The notes under the pieces were generated by a model that was not told the origin of the DNA, did no database searches, and was given only the letters and a program-made list of their open reading frames with translations. From positions 124,001-188,000 of the forward strand of contig CAWBTU010000006.1 of the NCBI GenBank assembly GCA_963791805.1: 64,000 nucleotides of DNA, in the 5' to 3' direction. Source of the DNA: JACMJL01 sp963791805. Lineage in GTDB: Bacteria; Bacillota; Clostridia; Clostridiales; Clostridiaceae. Shown here piece by piece: positions 8,614 to 15,627 of the stretch. Position 1 is the stretch's first letter. Each line of letters starts with the position of its first letter. Both the position numbers and the translations under genes were made by a program.

Positions 8614-8698
8614 GGAGGAATTCCCGAGCGGCCAAAGGGGGCAGACTGTAAATCTGTTATCTACGATTTCGATGGTTCGAATCCATCTTCCTCCACCA
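8614..8698 (+). tRNA. tRNA-Tyr (anticodon GUA), copy 1
   Basis: Class II tRNA with a long variable arm. Acceptor GGAGGAA pairs with TTCCTCC; anticodon loop CTGTAAA gives GTA; encoded 3' ACCA. The 85 bases are identical to the copy at 8800-8884. Confidence 0.97.
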
Positions 8699-8717
8699 TT
8701 TATTTACTTGTTATTAT

Positions 8718-8792
8718 GCTGGCATGGCTCAACGGTAGAGCAGCTGACTTGTAATCAGCAGGTTGTAGGTTCGATTCCTATTGCCAGCTCCA
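8718..8792 (+). tRNA. tRNA-Thr (anticodon UGU)
   Basis: Acceptor GCTGGCA pairs with TGCCAGC; anticodon stem GCTGA/TCAGC with loop CTTGTAA gives TGT; T-arm GGTTCGATTCC; encoded 3' TCCA. Confidence 0.97.
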
Positions 8793-8799
8793 TATATAT

Positions 8800-8884
8800 G
8801 GAGGAATTCCCGAGCGGCCAAAGGGGGCAGACTGTAAATCTGTTATCTACGATTTCGATGGTTCGAATCCATCTTCCTCCACCA
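8800..8884 (+). tRNA. tRNA-Tyr (anticodon GUA), copy 2
   Basis: Exact repeat of the tRNA-Tyr at 8614-8698, placed after tRNA-Thr. A T-rich terminator follows directly. Confidence 0.97.
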
Positions 8885-8886
8885 TA

Positions 8887-8908
8887 ACACTTTAGTGTCT
8901 TTTTTTTT
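8887..8908 (+). terminator. Terminator of the tRNA cluster
   Basis: ACACT-TT-AGTGT (8887-8898) followed by CTTTTTTTTT. The stem is short but the T tract is long. Confidence 0.75.
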
Positions 8909-8926
8909 GATATGAATTCCATAATA

Positions 8927-8955
8927 TTGACACTATAGCGTTAGTATGATAAAAT
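8927..8955 (+). promoter_or_regulatory. Promoter of the SAM riboswitch-metK transcript
   Basis: TTGACA (8927-8932), a 17-bp spacer and TAAAAT (8950-8955), about 30 bp upstream of the riboswitch P1 stem. Confidence 0.75.
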
Positions 8956-8985
8956 TTTTCTAAGCAAACAATTTAATATGTTATA

Positions 8986-9127
8986 CTCTTATCCAGAGAG
9001 GTGGAGGGAATGGGCCCTATGAAACCCGGCAACCGGTGCGATTGCAACACGGTGCCAATTCCTGCAGAAAACCTGCAAGATAAGAGAAAAGGATTATTAT
9101 CTCTCTTCTTTTGTAGGGGGATTTTTT
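8986..9127 (+). promoter_or_regulatory. SAM-I (S-box) riboswitch controlling metK
   Basis: The aptamer runs 8986-9086. P1 is an 8-bp perfect pairing of CTCTTATC (8986-8993) with GATAAGAG (9079-9086). Conserved S-box core elements are seen in order: CCAGAGAGG, GGAGGGA, GGGCCCTATGAAACCCGGCAA split over P2/P3, GGTGC...GGTGCC, and P4 TGCAG/CTGCA. S-box RNAs normally lower transcription of methionine and SAM genes when SAM is high. The only strong hairpin in front of the T7 run (9121-9127) pairs 9072-9087 with 9102-9117 and so reuses the P1 and P4 3' strands, an unusual layout discussed in the findings. Confidence 0.95.
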
Positions 9128-9242
9128 TATTCTAGATATATTAATGAAATAATAAGTAAAGGATACAAAATCTAGTCATCAAACAGCTTAATTATTTTGT
9201 AAATATACCATATAGCAATAATTCTTTTAGGAGGTACAAAAA

Positions 9243-10418
9243 ATGAGAAGATTATTTACTTCAGAATCAGTAACAGAGGGGCATCCAGATAAAATGTGTG
9301 ATCAGATATCTGACGCAATTTTAGATGCAATTTTATCTAAAGATCCAAATGGAAGAGTTGCGTGTGAAACTACAGTAACTACAGGTATTGTAAACGTAAT
9401 GGGAGAAATCTCCACAAATTGTTACGTAGATATTCCTAGGGTTGTAAGACAAACATTAAGAGAAATAGGATATACTAGGGCTAAGTATGGGTTTGATTGC
9501 GACACATGTGCTGTATTAACATCCATAGATGAACAGTCTTCAGACATAGCTATGGGGGTTAATGAAGGGCTTGAATCGAAATCTGGGCAGGATCAAGGAA
9601 TTGATTCTATAGGTGCAGGAGACCAGGGAATGATGTTTGGATTTGCAACTAATGAAACCCCTGAATATATGCCACTTGCTATTTCAATGGCTCATAAATT
9701 ATCAAGAAGATTAGCTGAAGTTAGAAAAAACGGCACTTTAGACTATTTAAGACCAGATGGGAAAACACAGGTTACCGTTGAATATGAAGACAACAAACCA
9801 ATTAGAATAGATACTATAGTAATTTCAACTCAACATCATCCAGATGCAACACATGAAACTATTGAAAAGGATATGCTTGAAAATGTAATCAAAGTTGTTG
9901 TTCCAGCTGAATTGCTTGACGAAAAGACAAAGTATTATATTAACCCAACAGGACGTTTTGTAATTGGTGGACCACAAGGAGATTCAGGTTTAACAGGCAG
10001 AAAGATTATTGTTGATACTTATGGTGGATACGGTAGACATGGCGGCGGAGCCTTTTCTGGAAAGGATCCAACAAAGGTTGATAGATCTGCAGCTTATGCT
10101 GCTAGATGGGTAGCTAAAAATTTAGTTGCAGCTGGAGTAGCTGATAAGTTAGAAATAGAACTTGCTTATGCTATAGGTGTTGCACAACCAGTATCAATTG
10201 AAGTAGATACTTTTGGTACAGGTAAAATACCTGAAGATAAGATTGTAAATATTATTTCAAAAGTGTTTAATCTAAGACCTGCTGCAATAATTAGAGATTT
10301 AGATTTAAGAAAACCGATTTACAGACAAACTGCAGCATATGGTCATTTTGGAAGAACTGACGTTGATCTTTCTTGGGAAAGATTGAACAAAGTTGACGAA
10401 ATAAAAAAATATTTATAG
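9243..10418 (+). CDS. metK: S-adenosylmethionine synthetase
   Basis: Makes SAM from methionine and ATP in the cytoplasm, releasing phosphate and pyrophosphate. Its 391 residues are the standard length. Seen are the N-terminal TSESVTEGHPDKMCDQ with the ATP/Mg-binding His and Asp, the signature GAGDQGMMFG (about residues 120-129), and the phosphate loop GGGAFSGKDPTKVDRS (about 261-276). Start ATG lies 8 bp after TAGGAGG. It is transcribed alone behind the SAM-I riboswitch, giving product feedback. Confidence 0.98.
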   Translation: MRRLFTSESVTEGHPDKMCDQISDAILDAILSKDPNGRVACETTVTTGIVNVMGEISTNCYVDIPRVVRQTLREIGYTRAKYGFDCDTCAVLTSIDEQSSDIAMGVNEGLESKSGQDQGIDSIGAGDQGMMFGFATNETPEYMPLAISMAHKLSRRLAEVRKNGTLDYLRPDGKTQVTVEYEDNKPIRIDTIVISTQHHPDATHETIEKDMLENVIKVVVPAELLDEKTKYYINPTGRFVIGGPQGDSGLTGRKIIVDTYGGYGRHGGGAFSGKDPTKVDRSAAYAARWVAKNLVAAGVADKLEIELAYAIGVAQPVSIEVDTFGTGKIPEDKIVNIISKVFNLRPAAIIRDLDLRKPIYRQTAAYGHFGRTDVDLSWERLNKVDEIKKYL

Positions 10419-10430
10419 TATGTAATGAAG

Positions 10431-10467
10431 CAGCTAGTACCAAAGTATGGTATTAGCTGTTTATTTT
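10431..10467 (+). terminator. Terminator of metK
   Basis: CAGCTAGTACCA (10431-10442) pairs with TGGTATTAGCTG (10448-10459), one mismatch or wobble, then TTTATTTTT. Confidence 0.87.
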
Positions 10468-10569
10468 TGGAGATAATAATTAAAAAAGCAATTTTATCAA
10501 TTGTCAATTATGGAAATGTCTAAGTAAGTTTATGATATAATAATTGTATCAAATAGTAGGAGAGTTTTT

Positions 10570-12798
10570 ATGCTAGAAGTAATAGGGATTGTAGAAGATA
10601 TTTTGTTTCAGAATGATGAAAATGGATATATTGTTGCAAAGATGGATAGTGCTAACGAAATTATTACAATAGTTGGAGTAGTGCCTTATATAACTGAGGG
10701 TCAAAAATTGAAACTTAATGGACAATGGGTAGTTCATCAGCAATTTGGACAACAATTTAAAATAGATGCTTTTGAGGAAGTACTTCCTGATTCTATTATT
10801 GGAATAGAAAAATACCTGTCCTCAGGTATAATATCTGGAATTGGACCAGTAACAGCAAAAAAAATAGTTGAAAGATTCGGAGAAAAAACACTTGAGATAC
10901 TTGACAATGATATAGATAAGCTTGCAGAAATAGAAGGTATCGGTGAAAAAAAAATAAGAGTGATTTATGAGTCGTATAGTAAACAACGAGAAGTAAAGAA
11001 CATAATGATTTTTTTGCAAACCTATGGAATTAGTGCAAACCAGTGTGTAAAAATATATAAAAGATATGGAAACAATTCTATTTCAGTAGTAAAGGAGAAT
11101 CCATACATTTTAACTGAAAATATATCTGGAATAGGGTTTAAAACAGCAGATAAAATAGCTAGAAGTTTGGGGATAGAGAAAGATTCACCTTTTAGAATAC
11201 AAAGTGGCATCTCCTACGTAATAAATGATTTTTGTCTACTTGGTAATACATATATTCCACTTGTTAAATTATTTCAGCAGGCAAGAGAAGTGCTACAGGT
11301 TTCAATTGAAGCTATAGAAAAAAATATTTACCAAAGTGCTTTAGATCAAAAAATAAAGATTGAAACTATAGAGGAAGAGGATTGTGTGTTTACATTGCCT
11401 TACTACTACTCTGAAATTGGAGTTACAAAGAAAATTGTAAGCATTGCTTTTGGTGAATTCCAAAATATAAAACTTGATATAGAAGATGAAATAAAAAAAT
11501 TTGAAACAGAAAATGATATTAAATTTGCAGTTTCTCAAAAGGAAGCTATAAAAGGCTCTTTGACCAATGGCTTTGAAATTATTACTGGAGGGCCTGGAAC
11601 AGGGAAAACAACAATTATCAAATGTATTATTCAGATATTTGAGAATGCAGGAAAGTCAGTTTTTATGGCAGCACCAACAGGCAGAGCTGCAAAGAGAATG
11701 ACAGAAGCAACTGGAAGAGAGGCTAAAACTATTCATAGACTTTTGGAGCTTGGGTTTAACGATGAAGACGAAATGTCCTTTGTTAGAGATGATGAAACGC
11801 CGCTAGAATGTGATGTGTTAATAGTGGATGAAGCATCTATGATTGATATTTCCCTAATGAACAACTTATTGAAAACAGTAGGTCTCGGAACTAGATTAAT
11901 TATTGTTGGGGATATGGACCAACTCCCCTCTGTAGGACCTGGGAATGTATTAAGGGATATGATTGAAAGTGAAGAGCTTAATGTATTTAGACTTACAGAC
12001 ATTTTTAGACAAGCTGAAGAAAGTATGATTATTGTAAATGCACATAAAATTAATAATGGTGAAATGCCACTATTAAATGCAAAAAACAAGGACTTTTATT
12101 GTATAAAAGAAGAAGATCAAAATAGAACCCTTGAAACCATTTTAGATCTTGTTAATACAAGACTCCCCAAATTCAATAATGGCTGGGATAAGAAAAAGCA
12201 TATTCAAGTTCTTTCTCCTATGAGGAAGGGCACTTTAGGGGTAGTCAATTTAAATAAGAATCTTCAAGGAATTTTGAATCCAATAAATAAAGATAAAAAA
12301 GAAAAGGAATTTCGAGATCTCATTTTTAGGGTTGGAGATAGGGTTATGCAGACAAAAAATAATTACTCCTTAAAGTGGGACAGGATTTCCGGTGAGGGAG
12401 AAAAAGAAGGTCTTGGAGTATTTAATGGTGACATTGGATTTATTGAAAGTATAGATGATGAGGACAATACAATGTCTGTAGTTTTTGATGATGAAAGAAA
12501 GGTTATTTACGAAAATTTGTTTCTTGATGAATTAGATCTTGCGTATGCTACAACAATTCATAAAAGTCAAGGTAGTGAATTTCCTGTAGTTATTTTGCCA
12601 GCATTTATGGGGCCACCCCTTTTGATGAATAGAAATTTATTATATACAGGAATAACAAGAGCAAAAGAGATGGTAGTGCTGGTTGGAGCCATAAGGGCAG
12701 TAAATTATATGGTTAATAACAATAAAAGCTTTGAAAGATATTCTGCACTAAAATGGAGGATAAAGGATATACTTAAGGATGATGTTTTTACTGAATAA
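10570..12798 (+). CDS. recD2: RecD2-type 5'-3' DNA helicase (YrrC family)
   Basis: ATP-dependent SF1B helicase found in bacteria without a canonical RecBCD partner, linked to replication-fork repair. The 742 residues contain an N-terminal OB-like region, tandem helix-hairpin-helix segments (GIGPVTAKKIVERFG, IEGIGEKKI and GIGFKTADKIARSLG, about residues 90-200), Walker A GGPGTGKTT (about 339-347), Walker B VLIVDEASMID, motif III VGDMDQLPSVGPG and the C-terminal TTIHKSQGSEF with ITRAKE. The start ATG follows TAGGAGAG. It is followed 15 bp later by a comFA-like gene and probably forms an operon with it and comFC. Confidence 0.95.
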   Translation: MLEVIGIVEDILFQNDENGYIVAKMDSANEIITIVGVVPYITEGQKLKLNGQWVVHQQFGQQFKIDAFEEVLPDSIIGIEKYLSSGIISGIGPVTAKKIVERFGEKTLEILDNDIDKLAEIEGIGEKKIRVIYESYSKQREVKNIMIFLQTYGISANQCVKIYKRYGNNSISVVKENPYILTENISGIGFKTADKIARSLGIEKDSPFRIQSGISYVINDFCLLGNTYIPLVKLFQQAREVLQVSIEAIEKNIYQSALDQKIKIETIEEEDCVFTLPYYYSEIGVTKKIVSIAFGEFQNIKLDIEDEIKKFETENDIKFAVSQKEAIKGSLTNGFEIITGGPGTGKTTIIKCIIQIFENAGKSVFMAAPTGRAAKRMTEATGREAKTIHRLLELGFNDEDEMSFVRDDETPLECDVLIVDEASMIDISLMNNLLKTVGLGTRLIIVGDMDQLPSVGPGNVLRDMIESEELNVFRLTDIFRQAEESMIIVNAHKINNGEMPLLNAKNKDFYCIKEEDQNRTLETILDLVNTRLPKFNNGWDKKKHIQVLSPMRKGTLGVVNLNKNLQGILNPINKDKKEKEFRDLIFRVGDRVMQTKNNYSLKWDRISGEGEKEGLGVFNGDIGFIESIDDEDNTMSVVFDDERKVIYENLFLDELDLAYATTIHKSQGSEFPVVILPAFMGPPLLMNRNLLYTGITRAKEMVVLVGAIRAVNYMVNNNKSFERYSALKWRIKDILKDDVFTE

Positions 12799-12813
12799 GT
12801 AAGAGGTGATTTT

Positions 12814-13842
12814 GTGGCTATTAGGGAAAAAAAAGTTGCTGAAAATATTGAAAATGATATAAGTAATGAAATTTTGAATTGGAGTTTTGGAAAGGAAGAC
12901 TATTTAAATATCGTAGCTCCACCTTTTAGTAGCTCAAAAATATTACTTGAAACAATAAATTCATACTTGGAGCAAGAAAAAAAGGTTTTATATCTTACAA
13001 GTGAAACTTCAAATAAAACGGAGATAGTTGAACTATTAAAAGGATTAAGAGGATTCAAAAAATACTCTTATGCAAGGCAAGAACGAAGTAGTTATGAGGA
13101 GTCATTATTAGTTGTTGTTAGCATTGTAAATCTTCCATTAATTAAAGGTGACTTTCAATTAGTTGTATATGATGAAATGAAAACATTCACAAGCTATAGC
13201 AGGGAAGTGATAGTTAGGATACTAAATGAAAATTATTTTGATAGCGCAAAATATATTTCTTTTAGTATCGAAAGTATATTTAAGGAGTTTAAGGAAATAA
13301 TTATACCTATAAGAGATAATAACTTGCCAATATGTGAGCCCAGGTTTTTAACAACGAGAATAGATTTATCTAAAGAAATGCCAAGTTTAGCTTTCGACTA
13401 TATGGATTGGTCCATTAGAGAAGGCAGAAATACAATAATATATGTTCCTAAAGAAGAGAATATATATCAGGTATTTAACTATTTAAACACCTTTAATGTA
13501 AGTCTTAAAAAACTTGTAATGTATGATCTAAGGAAAGATAAAACTGAAAAAGTTTTAAAGAATTTTCTAAAAGCTAAAAGTGCAATACTAGTTACTGATG
13601 ACTTTACTAAAGATTATTCTAATTCAAAGGATAGTGACATAATGGTATTTTTTGCAGATAATAAAGTTTTCACATACAAAAATCTTGTTCATTTTTGCGG
13701 AAAAGTTGGAAGAGGAGATAAAGTATCTAGAACTGAGGTTATTTTTTTAGCAAATACAATTTCAAAAGATATGAGCATAGCAAAAAGTATAACTAGAAAC
13801 TTTAATAAGAAAGCATGGAGAATGGATTTGTTTCAATATTAA
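12814..13842 (+). CDS. Degenerate ComFA-like helicase-fold protein
   Basis: A 342-residue protein directly upstream of comFC, where competent bacteria have the ComFA translocation ATPase. The layout fits a shortened SF2 helicase: Walker A position APPFSSSK (about residues 31-38), motif II position VVYDEMKTF (about 114-122), a second RecA-like half starting near EGRNTIIYVPKEE, and a motif VI-like HFCGKVGRGDK (about 303-313). Walker A has lost the G-K-T core (only one Lys), DEAD/DEAH is D-E-M-K, and the N-terminal zinc-finger region of ComFA is absent. ATPase activity is doubtful. Start GTG, 7 bp after AAGAGGTG. Assignment by context plus weak motif traces. Confidence 0.6.
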   Translation: MAIREKKVAENIENDISNEILNWSFGKEDYLNIVAPPFSSSKILLETINSYLEQEKKVLYLTSETSNKTEIVELLKGLRGFKKYSYARQERSSYEESLLVVVSIVNLPLIKGDFQLVVYDEMKTFTSYSREVIVRILNENYFDSAKYISFSIESIFKEFKEIIIPIRDNNLPICEPRFLTTRIDLSKEMPSLAFDYMDWSIREGRNTIIYVPKEENIYQVFNYLNTFNVSLKKLVMYDLRKDKTEKVLKNFLKAKSAILVTDDFTKDYSNSKDSDIMVFFADNKVFTYKNLVHFCGKVGRGDKVSRTEVIFLANTISKDMSIAKSITRNFNKKAWRMDLFQY

Positions 13843-14495
13843 GATACTTAACTGATTGTGTACTTGGGGTAATATATCCAAGTAAAGTTGATTGTTTGAT
13901 TTGTAATACTGCACTAGTTGATGATAATTGGCTTTGCAAAAGCTGCATAAGTAAAATTAGGTTTTGTCCCGAGAGCTTTATACTAAGTCTAAATGATAAG
14001 AGTTTTGAATACTATAGCCTTGCATATTATTCAAATATTGTCACAGAACTTATTCTTAGATTAAAATACAAAAGTGATTTTGATTGTTCATATGCTTTGG
14101 CCGATATGATGTCAGAGTTCATTGAAAAAAAGGGAGATACCATTGATTTAGTAACCTTTGTACCAGCAACAAAAACTGCTATAAGAAAAAGAGGGTACAA
14201 TCAAAGCCAACTATTAGCTAAACGTATAGGAAAGAACTTGAAAATTAATGTAAAAGGGTGTTTAAATAAAACCCAAGAAACAAAGGATCAAATTGGTTTA
14301 AATGCAGAAATGAGATGGCAAAACATATTAGGTTCCTATAGTTTAAAAAATAATTGCAATATTAAGCAAAAGAAAATATTGTTAATAGATGATGTTATTA
14401 CAACAGGTTCAACTACCTATTGTTGCGCAGAAGAGCTAATAAAAGGAGGAGCAGATAGTATTACTATATTGACTGCTGCAAAAAGTAAGCTATAA
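13815..14495 (+). CDS. comFC: ComF/ComFC family phosphoribosyltransferase-like protein
   Basis: A 226-residue ComFC-family protein; members are needed for full natural transformation in competent species and occur widely elsewhere. It has the N-terminal zinc-binding set CLICNTALVDDNWLCKSC (two C-x2-C pairs, about residues 20-37) and the PRPP-binding loop ILLIDDVITTGST (about 190-202). The middle motif RKRGYNQSQLLAKRI is the family hallmark. It overlaps the comFA-like gene by 28 bp, so translational coupling is likely; the ribosome binding site is weak. It ends 10 bp before the raiA-motif RNA. Confidence 0.92.
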   Translation: MENGFVSILRYLTDCVLGVIYPSKVDCLICNTALVDDNWLCKSCISKIRFCPESFILSLNDKSFEYYSLAYYSNIVTELILRLKYKSDFDCSYALADMMSEFIEKKGDTIDLVTFVPATKTAIRKRGYNQSQLLAKRIGKNLKINVKGCLNKTQETKDQIGLNAEMRWQNILGSYSLKNNCNIKQKKILLIDDVITTGSTTYCCAEELIKGGADSITILTAAKSKL

Positions 14496-14504
14496 TAATA
14501 ATAT

Positions 14505-14706
14505 AAGTTAGGTTTGTGGTTGAAAGTCGAAGCCAGTCGCAGGCGAAACGATCCACGTAAGTTAAACAAAGTTTTAATGAGCATGGTGCGGCTTAGAAAT
14601 AAGTCCTGCCGCTAAAAAGGCGAGAGTGTTAGTAGTGAGAGGTTAATTCCGGGTAGCAAAAGCTCCAGCAGGCGAGTGTGGGGTCAAAGACCAGGTCAAC
14701 TAACTT
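14505..14706 (+). ncRNA. raiA-motif structured RNA
   Basis: A 200-nt GC-richer, non-coding block between comFC and hpf. It is closed by AAGTTAG (14505-14511) with CTAACTT (14700-14706) and contains many short G/C-rich stems (GCCGCTAAAAAGGCGAG, CCAGCAGGCGAG). It is followed by its own strong terminator. The raiA motif is a large clostridial ncRNA typically found upstream of raiA/hpf, exactly this position. Identification is from location, size and overall appearance; a covariance-model search would confirm. Function is not settled in the family. Confidence 0.82.
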
Positions 14707-14746
14707 AAAAGACTTCAATTTCTTTATGGAATTGAAGTCTTTTTGA
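14707..14746 (+). terminator. Terminator of the raiA-motif RNA
   Basis: The 14-bp perfect stem AAAAGACTTCAATT (14707-14720) with AATTGAAGTCTTTT (14730-14743) has a tail of T residues. It separates the RNA from hpf, whose own promoter should lie in 14750-14930. Confidence 0.92.
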
Positions 14747-14939
14747 TTTAATTTATTAGGAACCAAAAGTATAAAATTTAGCAATTTACATAAACTATAA
14801 TATATACTGAATTATTTAAATATTTCGTGAATTCAACTTAGTTTACTTGTTTTTCAGTTAGAAAAGTGTTAAAATAAGTTTATTAAAAGTACATAAAAAA
14901 AGAAAAAGTGACAAGATATTGTAGAAAGAGGGCGGAAAT

Positions 14940-15473
14940 ATGAAAATTATTATAAGCGGAAAAAATATGGAGATTACAAATGCTTTAAGAAATACAGTAG
15001 AGAAGAAACTCCAGAAACTTGAAAGGTATTTCAACCCAAATGTGGAGATGCATGCTACCTTAAGTGTAACTAAAAACAGACAGGTTATTGAAGTTACAAT
15101 TCCATTCGGAGGAGCTTTCCTTAGAGGAGAAGAGGCAACTGACGATATGTACGCTTCAATTGATGCAGTAGTTGATAAGATGGAAAGACAGATTAGAAAG
15201 CAAAAAACAAAACTTCAGAGAAGAAACTACGGTGGAGATTCTCTAAGATACGCTGTAATTCCAGAAATCAACGATGAGGAAAGAGAAGAGGAAGCAAGGA
15301 TTGTAAAAACTAAAAGATTTGCTATAAAGCCAATGTCTGCTGAAGAAGCTGTTCTTCAAATGGAGCTGCTTGGACATAATTTCTTTGTTTTTAAAGAAGC
15401 TGATAATGAGATTGTAAATGTAGTTTATAAGAGAAAAGATGGGAATTATGGACTTATTGAACCGGAGTTTTAA
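14940..15473 (+). CDS. hpf: Ribosome hibernation-promoting factor, long form
   Basis: Binds the 30S subunit at the mRNA/tRNA channel and, in the long form, dimerises ribosomes into inactive 100S particles in stationary phase. The 177 residues comprise the S30AE N-terminal domain (1-100: MKIIISGKNMEITNALR, helix RQIRKQKTKLQRR) and the C-terminal dimerisation domain (about 120-177: KRFAIKPMSAEEAVLQMELLG, VVYKRKDGNYGLIEP). Start ATG follows AGAGGGCGG. It is preceded by the raiA-motif RNA and followed by secA, the usual clostridial order. Confidence 0.96.
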   Translation: MKIIISGKNMEITNALRNTVEKKLQKLERYFNPNVEMHATLSVTKNRQVIEVTIPFGGAFLRGEEATDDMYASIDAVVDKMERQIRKQKTKLQRRNYGGDSLRYAVIPEINDEEREEEARIVKTKRFAIKPMSAEEAVLQMELLGHNFFVFKEADNEIVNVVYKRKDGNYGLIEPEF

Positions 15474-15486
15474 TAGAAAAATTTTT

Positions 15487-15513
15487 AGAGGAGTTTTAAC
15501 TCCTCTTTATTAT
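15487..15513 (+). terminator. Terminator of hpf
   Basis: AGAGGAGTT (15487-15495), loop TT, AACTCCTCT (15498-15506), then TTATTATT. Confidence 0.85.
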
Positions 15514-15558
15514 TGTAAATAATTATTAAATAAATAATGGATATAAATGTTTCAAACG

Positions 15559-15587
15559 TTGAACACCTTATAAATCAGTGTTATAAT
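15559..15587 (+). promoter_or_regulatory. Promoter of secA
   Basis: TTGAAC (15559-15564), a 17-bp spacer and TATAAT (15582-15587), 40 bp before the secA start. Confidence 0.75.
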
Positions 15588-15627
15588 TTATAAGTATAAT
15601 TTATTAAACAAAGTGAGGATTGATGAT

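Noticed and set aside
8469..8887. Overlapping forward frames through the tRNA cluster
   Set aside because: They only read through four tRNA genes; repeated sequence reflects the duplicate tRNA-Tyr.
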